This document shows positions 11,502 through 20,114 of a stretch of DNA of 64,000 bases, one piece after another. The notes under the pieces were generated by a model, which did not search any database, was not told the origin of the DNA, and was given only the letters and a program-made list of their open reading frames with translations. The position numbers and the translations under genes were made by a program. How positions within the stretch are numbered: the stretch's first letter is position 1; every line of letters begins with the position of its first letter. The DNA is from Verticiella sediminum (lineage in GTDB: Bacteria; Pseudomonadota; Gammaproteobacteria; Burkholderiales; Burkholderiaceae_B), in the NCBI RefSeq assembly GCF_007558815.1, contig NZ_VLTJ01000039.1:124001-188000 (forward strand), read 5' to 3'.

Positions 11502-12386
11502 TCAGCGTAGGTGGTCCAGCCCGATGTCGAGGACGGTCACGCTGTGCGTGAGCCAGCCGACGGAGATCAGGTCGACGCCGCTGGCGGCAATGGCCGGCGC
11601 GCTCTGCGGCGTGATGCGTCCTGAGGCTTCCGTGATCGCGCGCCCGGCGACGAAGGCGACCGCCTGGCGCAGCTCGTCCGGCTGCATGTTGTCCAGGAGG
11701 ACGGCGTCCACGCCGCTCTCCATCGCCTCGCTCAGTTGCGCCAGCGTGTCGACTTCGACTTCGATCTTGACCAGGTGGCCGACCGCCTGGCGCGCCCGCT
11801 CGATGGCCGGGCGCACGCCGCCGGCGATGGCGATGTGGTTGTCCTTGATGAGAACGGCGTCGTCCAGGCCGAAGCGGTGGTTGCTGCCGCCGCCCACGCG
11901 CACCGCGTATTTCTGCAGCGAGCGCAGGCCGGGCAGGGTCTTGCGGGTGCACACGACCTCGGCACGGTGGGCGCGGATGCTGTCGACGATGGTGGCGGTG
12001 GCGCTGGCGATGCCGGACAGGTGGCACAGCAGGTTCAAGGCGACGCGCTCGCCGGTGAGGATGCCGCGCGCGGGTCCGCTCACCACGGCCAGCGTGTCGC
12101 CCGGCGCGAGGCGGTTGCCGTCAGGCAGGCGGGCCTCGAAGCGGATCTCGGGATCGATCAGTTGGAACGCCATGCGTGCCAGGTCCAGGCCGGCGACGAC
12201 GCCGGGCTGGCGGGCGACCAGCGCGGTCTGCGTGTGCTGTACGGCGGGCACGATGGCATCCGTCGTGATGTCTCCAGCGCGGCCCAGGTCCTCCAGCAGC
12301 GCGGCGCGCACCACGGGCTCGACCATGATTGCCGGCAGGGGCGGCACGTTCGTCGCGGCGCGTCGCGCCTCGGGTTTTATGCTCAT
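11502..12386 (-). CDS. nadC: Nicotinate-nucleotide pyrophosphorylase (quinolinate phosphoribosyltransferase)
   Basis: A 294-residue enzyme converting quinolinate and PRPP to nicotinate mononucleotide, CO2 and PPi. Family signatures are present: [44 protein letters not shown] (Arg/Lys substrate contacts), [20 protein letters not shown], and the PRPP-site VDAVLLDNM. No nadA or nadB is nearby; orphan nadC with quinolinate salvage has been reported for Bordetella and Achromobacter (recalled). It has its own promoter/operator region and is followed by a Bug receptor gene. The start codon sits inside one of two palindromes. Confidence 0.96.
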   Translation of the reverse strand: MSIKPEARRAATNVPPLPAIMVEPVVRAALLEDLGRAGDITTDAIVPAVQHTQTALVARQPGVVAGLDLARMAFQLIDPEIRFEARLPDGNRLAPGDTLAVVSGPARGILTGERVALNLLCHLSGIASATATIVDSIRAHRAEVVCTRKTLPGLRSLQKYAVRVGGGSNHRFGLDDAVLIKDNHIAIAGGVRPAIERARQAVGHLVKIEVEVDTLAQLSEAMESGVDAVLLDNMQPDELRQAVAFVAGRAITEASGRITPQSAPAIAASGVDLISVGWLTHSVTVLDIGLDHLR

Positions 12387-12472
12387 TTTGAGTATTTGTC
12401 GGACAAAAAAAAGCGCCTGTTCCGGTGCTTGGCTAGTTACTTATGCTAGGCCTGAGCATAAGTACTTGTCAA
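12379..12472 (-). promoter_or_regulatory. nadC promoter with two related palindromic operators and a leader hairpin
   Basis: On the minus strand, TTGACA (12472-12467) and TAGCAT (12448-12443) are separated by 18 bp. A perfect 10-bp inverted repeat (TACTTATGCT at 12438-12447 and its complement at 12455-12464) covers the spacer and the -10. A second, imperfect 17-bp palindrome (12379-12395) covers the nadC start codon. Its plus-strand sequence begins ATGCTCA and ends in -AGTAT, matching the minus-strand ATGCTCA...AGCAT of the first site (12443-12459). Between them is TTTGTC-G-GACAAA (12395-12407) and an imperfect hairpin (12411-12430, one A-C mismatch) followed by eight U in the transcript. A NadQ-type repressor is the likeliest binder (inference). 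Confidence 0.65.
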
Positions 12473-12518
12473 TGTGCACTGCAACAGAGCTGCCGGGCGC
12501 GCCCGGCGGCTCTGTCGG

Positions 12519-14318
12519 TCAGCGGCCCAGGGCCAGCAGGCGTTCGGGTACGTTCACCATCATGGACAGCGCGATCTGCCCCATCGACTTGCCCAGCGGG
12601 TCGGTGCGCAGGCTCGCCATGCCGCCGCCGTCCAGCGCGTTCTGCAGGACGAAGTTGAAGCCGCCGATGCCGGGCACCTCGTAGCGCGTAACCTCGCCTT
12701 GCACCAGATGGGCCAGGTAGGCGCGCAGCCGCTCGGCCGTGACCTCGCGCGCGACATAGGGCAGCAGCTCGGGGTGGCGCGCGATGATGCCGATGTTGGA
12801 GATGTCTCCCTTGTCGCCGCTGCGCGCATAGGCCAGGCGGACCAGGGGCACGCTGACCTGGGCTTCCTCGCCGCTGTCCGCGGCCGCGGCGATCGCGGCG
12901 CCGCGCGCGGGCGCGTCGGTCGGTGCGGCGGCCGGCGCGGCCGGCACGGCGAGCGCGGCGCCGTCCAGCGTGACGCCGGGGCTGACCTGTTCCTTGGGAA
13001 TCAGGAAGGTGAAGAGGCGGATCGCCGGCGACACGCCGGGCCGCCCGCCTGCCAGCGAGCCCGTGGTGCCGGGTGCCCACGACGTACCCGCCGGTGCGAT
13101 CTCCCTGGCGAAGATCTCCAGCGCCGCCTTCTGCGGGTGGCGCACGGCCAGCCGCATGGTCGCTTCGCGCAGGGGCAGGGCCTGCGCATGTGGGCCGTAC
13201 AGTTCCTCGGTACCGATGACGTTCAGGGCAACCGCGCTGTAGTCCTGCAGGCCCTGGGCGGCGAACATGGCGCGGGTGCGCTCCAGGATGGCCTCGCCAG
13301 TGCGGCGCGCCTTGGCGACCGCGTCGAAGCCCACGATAGAGAGGGTGCTCTGGCAGCGAAAGCCATCCGCATAGGTCGCCGAGACCTTGTAGTGCGCCGT
13401 GGGCGCGCGGCCGCGGGCCTGACTCACCCGCACGCGGTCTGCGCCCACGTCCTCGATGCGTACCTGGGTGAAGTCGCAGACCACGTCGGGCAGGACGTAG
13501 CTCGCCGGGTCGCCGATCTCGTAGAGCATCTGTTCGGCCACCGCCGGGGCGATGACCAGGCCGCCGGTGCCCTCGGGCTTGGTGACGACGAAGCTGCCGT
13601 CGGCATGGCATTCGATGATCGGGTAGCCCATGTCGGCCCAGCCCGGCACCCGGTCCCAATCGGTGTGCAGCCCGCCGGTGGCCTGGCAGCCGCACTCGAT
13701 GATGTGGCCGGCGAGCGAGCCCGCCGCGAGCCGGTCGTAATCGTCGGCGCGCCAATCGAACTCGTGCATGAGCACGCCCAGCACCAGCGCGCTGTCGACG
13801 ACGCGGCCGGTGATCACCACGTCGGCGCCGGCATCCAGTGCCGCGCGCAGCGGCAGCGCGCCCAGGTAGGCGTTGGCGCTGATGAGCCGGGCAGGCATCG
13901 GCGCGCCGCTGTAGAAGTCGGTCACGCCCTGCGCGCGCAGCGCCTCGGCCTGGGCCATCACGTCGTCGCCGTCGACCACCGCGATGCGCACTGTCACGCC
14001 CAGCTCCTCGGCCAGGGCGGCGAGCGCGGCGGCGCAGGCGTGCGGGTTGATGCCGCCCGCGTTGGAGACCAGCTTGACGCCGTTCTGCACGCAGGTCTTG
14101 AGAATCTGCCGGCACGCCACGTCCACGAAGTCGGTGGCATAGCCGCGTTCGGGATTGCGCGCCCGCGCGCCCGCCAGGATCGACATGGTCAGCTCGGCAA
14201 GATAGTCGAAGCTGATGTAGTCCAGGCCCTGCACGGCGGCCAGTTGGGTGGCGCCGGTGGCGCTGTCGCCCCAGAACCCGGAGGCGCCGCCGATGCGGAC
14301 GATCTTGTCGCTGCTCAT
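12519..14318 (-). CDS. AtuA-like (DUF1446) acyclic terpene utilization family protein
   Basis: A 599-residue cytoplasmic protein with an N-terminal AtuA/DUF1446 domain (about 1-445; KIVRIGGASGFWGDSATGATQL, VSNAGGINPHACAAAL, VITGRVVDSALVLGVLMHEF) and a C-terminal AtuA-like domain (about 490-595; LVRLAYARSGDKGDISNIGI). A low-complexity Ala-rich linker joins them. The family is named from the Pseudomonas acyclic terpene pathway but is widespread beside CoA transferases and Bug receptors. Here it is third in a minus-strand group after a CaiB-type transferase and a Bug gene, so a role in a CoA-dependent catabolic route is likely; the reaction is unknown. Confidence 0.88.
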   Translation of the reverse strand: MSSDKIVRIGGASGFWGDSATGATQLAAVQGLDYISFDYLAELTMSILAGARARNPERGYATDFVDVACRQILKTCVQNGVKLVSNAGGINPHACAAALAALAEELGVTVRIAVVDGDDVMAQAEALRAQGVTDFYSGAPMPARLISANAYLGALPLRAALDAGADVVITGRVVDSALVLGVLMHEFDWRADDYDRLAAGSLAGHIIECGCQATGGLHTDWDRVPGWADMGYPIIECHADGSFVVTKPEGTGGLVIAPAVAEQMLYEIGDPASYVLPDVVCDFTQVRIEDVGADRVRVSQARGRAPTAHYKVSATYADGFRCQSTLSIVGFDAVAKARRTGEAILERTRAMFAAQGLQDYSAVALNVIGTEELYGPHAQALPLREATMRLAVRHPQKAALEIFAREIAPAGTSWAPGTTGSLAGGRPGVSPAIRLFTFLIPKEQVSPGVTLDGAALAVPAAPAAAPTDAPARGAAIAAAADSGEEAQVSVPLVRLAYARSGDKGDISNIGIIARHPELLPYVAREVTAERLRAYLAHLVQGEVTRYEVPGIGGFNFVLQNALDGGGMASLRTDPLGKSMGQIALSMMVNVPERLLALGR

Positions 14319-14393
14319 GTGTTCTTCCTCGTTGTGTGCGGTTTGCGCCCGGCCGGTTGCCGGCCGCCCGCGGCCGGCGCCGTCATGCCGCGC

Positions 14394-15371
14394 TCATTCG
14401 GGTTCGATACCGGCCGCGCGTATCACTTCGCCCCACTTGCGCGACTCCTCGGCCTGGAATTCAGCGAGACCTTGCGGCGTGGTGGTGAACACTTCGGAAG
14501 ACGAGGCGGCGCGTATGCGCTGCATGGGCGCGGCCTCGTTGGCGGTCACGAACATCTCGTGCAGCTTGTCGACGACGGGCTGCGGTGCGCCCGGGGGCAG
14601 GTACATCGCGGTCCAGTAGGAGACCTCGTAGCCCGGCACGCCGGCCTCGGCCACCGTGGGCAGATCGGGCAGGATGGGCGTGCGCTTGGCGCCGGTGTAG
14701 CCTAGGGCGCGCAGCTTGCCGCTCTGCACGTGCGCGATGGTGCTCGAGACGTCCGAGAACACGACGTCGATCTGCCCGCCGATCAGGTCGATGTGCGCCT
14801 GCGGGTTGCTCTTGTAGGGCACGTGCAGCATCTTCACGCCGGTCAATTGCTGGAACATTTCGCCGCCCACGCGGCTGGACGAGCTGCCGCTGCCGAAGGT
14901 GAGCCCGCCCGGCTTTTCCTTGGCGAGCGCGATGAACTCGCCGACCGACTTCACGGGCGAGCCGGCGTTGACCACCATCAGCATGGCGCCCTTGGAAAGC
15001 GCCGTCACCGGGGTGAAGTCCTTGACCGGGTCGTAGGGCAGGTTTTTGTAGAGATGCTCGTTGGCCGCGTGGGTGGTGTTGGTGGTCATGAGCACCGTAT
15101 AGCCGTCGGGCGCGGCGCGGGCCACGTCCTGCGCGGCGAGCGAGCCGCCCGCGCCGGGCTTGTTCTCGACCACCACGGTCACGCCATAGCGCTCGGTGAG
15201 CGCCTGGCCGAAGGCGCGCGCCTGCTGGTCGGTGCCGCTGCCGGCCGCGAAGGGCACCACCATGCGGATGGGGGCGCTGGGGAACTCGGCTGCGGCGGCC
15301 ACGTTCGTGGCGAGCGCGAGGCCGGCGATGGTCAGGCCGAGGGCGGCCTTGCGCATCAGGTTGGGGATCAT
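14394..15371 (-). CDS. Bug-family tripartite tricarboxylate transporter receptor
   Basis: A 325-residue periplasmic receptor with a signal peptide ending near AAAAEFPSAP. The Bug loops are FPSAPIRMVVPFAAGSGTDQ and ENKPGAGGSLAAQDVARAAPDGYTVLM. It sits 39 bp after the CaiB-type CoA transferase gene and 75 bp before the AtuA-like gene on the same strand, consistent with one catabolic operon in which it captures the substrate. No TctAB genes are nearby; ligand unknown. Confidence 0.92.
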   Translation of the reverse strand: MIPNLMRKAALGLTIAGLALATNVAAAAEFPSAPIRMVVPFAAGSGTDQQARAFGQALTERYGVTVVVENKPGAGGSLAAQDVARAAPDGYTVLMTTNTTHAANEHLYKNLPYDPVKDFTPVTALSKGAMLMVVNAGSPVKSVGEFIALAKEKPGGLTFGSGSSSSRVGGEMFQQLTGVKMLHVPYKSNPQAHIDLIGGQIDVVFSDVSSTIAHVQSGKLRALGYTGAKRTPILPDLPTVAEAGVPGYEVSYWTAMYLPPGAPQPVVDKLHEMFVTANEAAPMQRIRAASSSEVFTTTPQGLAEFQAEESRKWGEVIRAAGIEPE

Positions 15372-15410
15372 CGTCTTCTCCTGGCCTCTACCGGGCCGTC
15401 GTTGGTGGTA

Positions 15411-16565
15411 TCAGGGCGCCGGATGCGCCGCGATGCCGTGGCAGGCATTGTGCTCGCCCAGCCGCGGCGCGGCGTGCGCCGGCAGCGGACGTTGCCCATC
15501 CAGGCTGAGCGGCAGCGCGGTGAGCGTGAAATCCTCGCCGGGCACCTGGGCGTGCAGCCCGAGCGCCTGCACGTGCGGTTCGGCCAGCGCCTCGGGCAGA
15601 CTGTGCACCGGCGCGCAGGGAATGCCGGCGGCGCTCAGCCGTTCGAGCCAGACCTCCCGCGGCGCCTGTGCGAGCCGTTCGCGGATCTGCGCGAGCAGCG
15701 GCTCCTTGTGCTGCAGGCGGGCCCGGTTGGTGGCGTAGCGTTCGTCGGCGAGCCAGTCGTCGTGTTCCATCAGTTGGGCGAACTTGGCGAACAGGCGGTC
15801 GTTGCCGCAGCACACGAGCACGGGCAGGTCGGCGGTGTCGAAGGCTTCGTAGGGCACCATGCCGGGGTGGCCCGAGGCATGCCGCTCCGGCAGCTTGCCC
15901 TCGTTGACGTAGGCGTCCGCCTTTTGCGCGGCCCAACTGAGCGCGGTCTCGAGCAGGGAAGTCTGCACGATGCCGCCGCGGCCGGTGAGATGGCGGCGCT
16001 GCAGCAGCGCGAGGGCGCCGAGCACCGCCCACATTCCCGAGCCCTGGTCGCAGATCGAGGCGCCCACGCGTGTCGGCGGGTCGTCGGGGCCGCCGTTCGT
16101 GCTGGACAGCCCGCTGTAGGCCTGGATCAGCGGCTCGTAGCCAGGCTTGCCGGCGTGCTCGCCGGCGTGGCCGAAGGCGGAGATCTCGCAGTAGATCAGG
16201 CGGGGATGGCGGGCGCACAGCGCGGGCCCGTCGATGCCGAGCTTCTCGACCACGCCGGGGCGCAGGTTGTGCACCAGGATGTCGGCCTGCGCGGCGAGCG
16301 TCTCGAAGGCGGCAAGCCCGGGCTCGGCGGTCAGGTCCAGCGCGATCGACTGCTTGCCGCGGTTGAAGATGTGAAAGGTGAGGGCGTCGCCGTGGCGAAA
16401 GTCCCGGCCCATGCGGCGCGCGTCGTCGCCGCCTTCGACGCGCTCGATCTTCAGGACTTCGGCGCCGAGGTCGGCCAGGATGCTGCCGGCGAACGGGCCG
16501 GCCAGCACCTGGCCGAGCTCGAGAACGCGGATGCCGGCCAGCGGCTGCGCGGGGGCATGCGACAT
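15411..16565 (-). CDS. CaiB/BaiF-family (class III) CoA transferase
   Basis: A 384-residue enzyme that moves CoA between acyl groups through an aspartyl-CoA intermediate. The N-terminus (LAGIRVLELGQVLAGPFAGSILADLGAEVLKIER) and the GKQSIALDLTAEPG block are typical, and the catalytic Asp is probably in SICDQGSGMWAVLGAL. The ATG at 16565 has GGAGGAG seven bases upstream and is preferred to the longer in-frame extension. It is first in a transcription unit with a Bug receptor and an AtuA-like gene, divergent from a LysR regulator that probably controls it. Confidence 0.94.
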   Translation of the reverse strand: MSHAPAQPLAGIRVLELGQVLAGPFAGSILADLGAEVLKIERVEGGDDARRMGRDFRHGDALTFHIFNRGKQSIALDLTAEPGLAAFETLAAQADILVHNLRPGVVEKLGIDGPALCARHPRLIYCEISAFGHAGEHAGKPGYEPLIQAYSGLSSTNGGPDDPPTRVGASICDQGSGMWAVLGALALLQRRHLTGRGGIVQTSLLETALSWAAQKADAYVNEGKLPERHASGHPGMVPYEAFDTADLPVLVCCGNDRLFAKFAQLMEHDDWLADERYATNRARLQHKEPLLAQIRERLAQAPREVWLERLSAAGIPCAPVHSLPEALAEPHVQALGLHAQVPGEDFTLTALPLSLDGQRPLPAHAAPRLGEHNACHGIAAHPAP

Positions 16566-16649
16566 GGTCTCCTCCAGCCCGTGGTCGGGCATTGGTTCCG
16601 CGCCTCCGGATGCCGGGGCGCGATGCGAGCAGTATAGGCAGGCGGCATG

Positions 16650-16698
16650 ATACGGAGAAGTGCGTATTGCTGATGCCTGTAATAACCTTGGCGCATCA
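16650..16698. promoter_or_regulatory. Candidate LysR-type operator between CoA transferase and LysR genes
   Basis: The divergent gap contains ATACG-N8-CGTAT (16650-16654 and 16663-16667), a perfect 5-bp inverted repeat with the ATAC/GTAT core usual in LysR recognition sites. A second dyad follows, TGATGC (16671-16676) with its complement GCATCA (16693-16698). The spacing is longer than the classical T-N11-A motif, so binding is inferred from position. Confidence 0.4.
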
Positions 16699-16719
16699 AT
16701 GTATCGCCCGGTCGCTGTC

Positions 16720-17643
16720 ATGAGCACGTCTGTCCGCATTCCCCTGACGCCCCAGCAGCTCAAGGCCTTCGTCCATCTGGCCGAAGCCGCGAGCTTTCGG
16801 GTGGCCGCCGCCCGCGCGCACGTATCGCAGCCGGCGCTCAGCCGCACCATCCAGCACATCGAAGCCGTGGTCGGCGCACGCCTGTTCGACCGCGATACGC
16901 GCAGCGTGGCGCTCACCGCCGCGGGACGCGAACTGCTGCCCATGGCCAGGCGCATCGTGGCGGAATTCGACGACACCTTCGCCGACCTCGTGCAGTTCGT
17001 CGAAGGCCGGGGCGGGCGCGTCGTGATCGGCATGCTGCCCTCGATGGGCGTGCATGTGCTGCCGCGGGCGATCGCCGAATTCCGCGCCGCCTACCCCGGT
17101 GTGCTGTTCCGCCTGCGCGGCATGTCGGCCGCGCCGCTGTTGGCCGCGGTCGAGGCCGGTGAGGTGGATTTCGCCGTCGGCACCCAGCCGCCCGCCGGCC
17201 GTTACCTGACCTTCACTCGGCTCGGGCTCGACGAGTTCGTGCTGGTGTGCCGCGAGGACGATCCGCTCGCGCGGGAACGCTCGGCGGCCTGGGCGGTGTT
17301 GCGCACACGGCCGCTGATCGCCGTGTCGCCCTCGAGCAGCATCCGCCCGCTGACCGACACGGCCTTCGCGCAGGCCGGGCTGTCGATTACGCCGGCTTAC
17401 GAATGCGAGGGTGAGCTGTCGATCTGCGGTGCGCTGGTGCGCGAAGGGCTGGGGGTGATGGTCGTGCCGCGGCTTGCCACGTGCCTGCTGGGCGGCGGGC
17501 CGATCGCGGCCGTACCGCTGCGCCGCCCCACCGTGCGCCGGGCGGTCGGTATCGTAGAGCGCAAGGGCCGCAGCCTGTCAGCGGCGGCGCAGCGCTTTCG
17601 CGACCAGTTGCTGCGCCTGCCGCCGCAATGGCTGGCCGGGTAG
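16720..17643 (+). CDS. LysR-family transcriptional regulator
   Basis: A 307-residue regulator. The winged helix-turn-helix is clear at residues 8-66 (LTPQQLKAFVHLAEAASFRVAAARAHVSQPALSRTIQHIEAVVGARLFDRDTR), and the LysR substrate-binding domain fills about 90-295 (GRVVIGMLPSMGVHVLPRAI...). ATG 16720 is preferred; ATG 16699 and GTG 16660 are in frame but would enter the operator-like repeats. It is divergent from the CaiB/Bug/AtuA genes and is probably their activator, with an intermediate of that pathway as coinducer (inference). Confidence 0.92.
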   Translation: MSTSVRIPLTPQQLKAFVHLAEAASFRVAAARAHVSQPALSRTIQHIEAVVGARLFDRDTRSVALTAAGRELLPMARRIVAEFDDTFADLVQFVEGRGGRVVIGMLPSMGVHVLPRAIAEFRAAYPGVLFRLRGMSAAPLLAAVEAGEVDFAVGTQPPAGRYLTFTRLGLDEFVLVCREDDPLARERSAAWAVLRTRPLIAVSPSSSIRPLTDTAFAQAGLSITPAYECEGELSICGALVREGLGVMVVPRLATCLLGGGPIAAVPLRRPTVRRAVGIVERKGRSLSAAAQRFRDQLLRLPPQWLAG

Positions 17644-17691
17644 GGCGCGCCATTGCCCGCCCCGGCCACGGCCATACCCGTGCCGGCTCGA

Positions 17692-18789
17692 TCAGCGGCG
17701 GCCCACGGCGCCGGACATGTACTGGTCGAAGTTGTTCTCGGCCACACGGAACCACGGGATCTGCGTGTCGCGGAACGCCATGTAGTGGTCGTAGATCTTC
17801 TTGAACTTGGCGTTGCTGCCGGCAAGTTCGGCGTACACGGCGTTGGACTCCTTGAAGCAGGCGTCCATCACATCCCTCGGGAAGGAGCGCAACTGGGCGC
17901 CGTTGGCGACCAGGCGGCGCAGCGCCTGCGGGTTTTCCACGTCGTAGGTGCCGATCATCATGTTGGTGGCGTGGGCGGCGGCATTGGCTAGCACCGCCTG
18001 GTAGTGCTTGGGCAGGCCGTCATAGGCCTTCTGGTTGACGTACAGGGAGACTTGCAGCGTGCCCTCCCACCAGCCGGGGGTGTAGTAGAACTTGGCCACC
18101 TTGTTGAAGCCGAGCTTTTCGTCGTCGTAGGGCCCGATCCATTCGGCCGCGTCGATCGTGCCCTTTTCCAGCGCCGGGTAGATGTCGCCGCCGGCGATCT
18201 GCTGGGGCACGACCCCCAGGCGGGAGAGCACCGCCCCTGCGAACGCACTGACGCGGAACTTCAGGCCCTTGAGATCGTCGACCGACTTGATTTCGTTGCG
18301 GAACCAGCCGCCCATCTGGGTGCCGGTGTAGCCGCAGGGGAAGTTGACCACGTTGTATTCGGCGAAGAATTCCCGCAGCAGTTCCATGCCGCCGCCGTGC
18401 ATCACCCAGGCGTTCATCTGGCGCGTGTTCAGGCCGAAGGGCACGGCGGCATCGAAGCTGAACGTGGGATCCTTACCGTAGTAGTAGTACGACGCCGAGT
18501 GGCCGCATTCGACCGTGGCGTTCTGGACCGCATCGAGCACCTGCAGGGCGGGCACGATCTCGCCCGCGGGAAAGGCACGGATGTTGAACTTGCCACCGGT
18601 GGCCTCGGACACGTACTTGGCGAGGTCCTCGCCCCCGCTGTAGATCGCGTCCGCGCTGCGCGGAAAGCTCGAGGCCAGGCGCCAGTTGAGGGTGGGCGCA
18701 TCCTGCGCGAAGGCCGGCGCGGCGACGGTGGCTGCGCCGGCGGCGACAGACCCGAGAGTGGCTTGCTTGAGGAACGAACGGCGTTGCAT
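17692..18789 (-). CDS. TRAP transporter solute receptor, DctP/TakP-like, Tat-exported
   Basis: A 365-residue periplasmic receptor starting with a twin-arginine signal (MQRRSFLKQATLG..., cleavage near APAFAQ). The mature protein has the DctP fold motifs: NWRLASSFPRSADAIYSGGEDLAKYVSEATGG, the GGGMELLREFF block, and DIYPALEKGTIDAAEWIGPYDDEKLGF. The last resembles the 2-oxoacid-binding TakP group (recalled). The small and large membrane subunits (DctQ/DctM) are not in this window, so it is an orphan receptor here. It converges on the LysR gene with a 48-bp gap. Confidence 0.9.
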   Translation of the reverse strand: MQRRSFLKQATLGSVAAGAATVAAPAFAQDAPTLNWRLASSFPRSADAIYSGGEDLAKYVSEATGGKFNIRAFPAGEIVPALQVLDAVQNATVECGHSASYYYYGKDPTFSFDAAVPFGLNTRQMNAWVMHGGGMELLREFFAEYNVVNFPCGYTGTQMGGWFRNEIKSVDDLKGLKFRVSAFAGAVLSRLGVVPQQIAGGDIYPALEKGTIDAAEWIGPYDDEKLGFNKVAKFYYTPGWWEGTLQVSLYVNQKAYDGLPKHYQAVLANAAAHATNMMIGTYDVENPQALRRLVANGAQLRSFPRDVMDACFKESNAVYAELAGSNAKFKKIYDHYMAFRDTQIPWFRVAENNFDQYMSGAVGRR

Positions 18790-18962
18790 CGACTAGTCTC
18801 CAGTATCCCGTCGTCGACGGGGGCGATAGGCAGGCGGCCCCGCTTACCGGCCTCTTGTGGAGGCCCCTTCCGCCTGGCTGGGTCAGCCGTTCGAGCATGC
18901 CACAACTTGTTTCCGGGAACTATTGGTAATTCCTCGCTGTCGTGCAGTCGGCCCAGCCCCCC

Positions 18963-19907
18963 TCACCACTCGCCGAGCAGGGCCGCCGCGGCTTGCATCT
19001 CCTCGTTGCTGGCCGCGCCGCTGCCGCCGATGGCGGGCGCCTCACCCACGCGGCGGGCAATCAAGGCGCGCTCGCCTCGTGCGCTGCGCAGAACGCCGCG
19101 CAGCGTGTCCGCCTCGACGGCGGCATCGAGCTGCTGCAGCTCGCCGGCGGGGTCGGTATAGGCGAGCTGCAGCCGGTTGCCGCTCAGGCGGGGCTCGCGC
19201 AGGCTGGTCGCCAGGTCCGTCCAACGCGCCAGGCCCTGCACCCGCTGGAACGTTTGTTCCAGTTCGAGCGTGAGGGGTTGCGACGTCCCGTCCTCGGCGC
19301 GCCAGACGCCGCCGGCGTTGGCCGGCACGATCCAGAGGTGCCCGTCGCGCCCTTGCACCTCGGTGCGTTCGTCGGGTGTCCAGGCGCCCATGTCGAAGGC
19401 ATGGGTGACGATGCGCGTGCCCGGGGCCATCGCGAGCAGTTGCGGGCGCAGCCGCAGGTTGAGCGTGGGCAGCAGGTACATCGCCACGATGCTGGCGTAC
19501 GAGAAGTCGGTTTCGAAGACATCGCCTTGCGCGAACTTCACCTGGTCGGCCACGCCTTCGGCCTCGGCGAGGCCACGCGCGTACTCGACCATCTTGGCGT
19601 CGTACTCGACGCCCAGGCCAGGGGTGCCGAAGTCGCGCGCCGCGGCGATCACGAAACGGCCGTCGCCCGAACCCAGGTCCACGAGCTTGTCCTGCGGGCC
19701 GGCACCCGCCATGCGCAGCAGGCGCTCGATCATGCTGTCCGGCGTGGGCAGCCACATGACGTCCCTGCCGACGCGGCCGAGCTGGGGTTCGAAGGTCTCG
19801 GCCGCGGCGGCGGGGCCGAGCAGACCGGCCGCGGCGACGGCGGCGGTGCTGGCGAGAAAGCGACGGCGTGCGCCGGAGGAAAGCGGATTCGAGGGTGCTA
19901 CGGGCAA
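18963..19907 (-). CDS. SAM-dependent methyltransferase-like protein with Tat signal peptide
   Basis: A 314-residue protein. An N-terminal twin-arginine-type signal (ARRRFLASTAAVAAAGLLGPAAAAE) is followed by a class I methyltransferase core with SAM motif I VDLGSGDGRFVIAAAR (about 80-95) and later LRPQLLAMAPGTRIVTHAFDMG. The best start is TTG 19907, since AGGAG lies eight bases upstream; longer in-frame extensions exist to 19997. Export of a methyltransferase is odd because SAM is cytoplasmic. Related periplasmic-annotated methyltransferases occur in beta-proteobacteria (recalled), but the substrate is unknown. Confidence 0.78.
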   Translation of the reverse strand: MPVAPSNPLSSGARRRFLASTAAVAAAGLLGPAAAAETFEPQLGRVGRDVMWLPTPDSMIERLLRMAGAGPQDKLVDLGSGDGRFVIAAARDFGTPGLGVEYDAKMVEYARGLAEAEGVADQVKFAQGDVFETDFSYASIVAMYLLPTLNLRLRPQLLAMAPGTRIVTHAFDMGAWTPDERTEVQGRDGHLWIVPANAGGVWRAEDGTSQPLTLELEQTFQRVQGLARWTDLATSLREPRLSGNRLQLAYTDPAGELQQLDAAVEADTLRGVLRSARGERALIARRVGEAPAIGGSGAASNEEMQAAAALLGEW

Positions 19908-20114
19908 AACGGAGTCTCCTGTGCGTGGGGGTGCCGCCGCGCTGCGGCGAGCTGCAACCTTAGCATTGCGTCGGGAACGCATGCTGCGTGCGCGCACCGC
20001 ATCCGGGCTTGCCGAGAGCGCCGCGGCATGGCGAGAATGGCCGTCGCCGTCCTCCAGGCCCCGCCGGCCGGTGCCGGCGCCGAACGACCGCGCTCACGAG
20101 GGAGAGTCGCATCG

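Noticed and set aside
13570-14705. Long plus-strand frame (part of 12474..14705) opposite the AtuA-like gene
   Set aside because: No recognisable domain; the opposite strand has the conserved protein.
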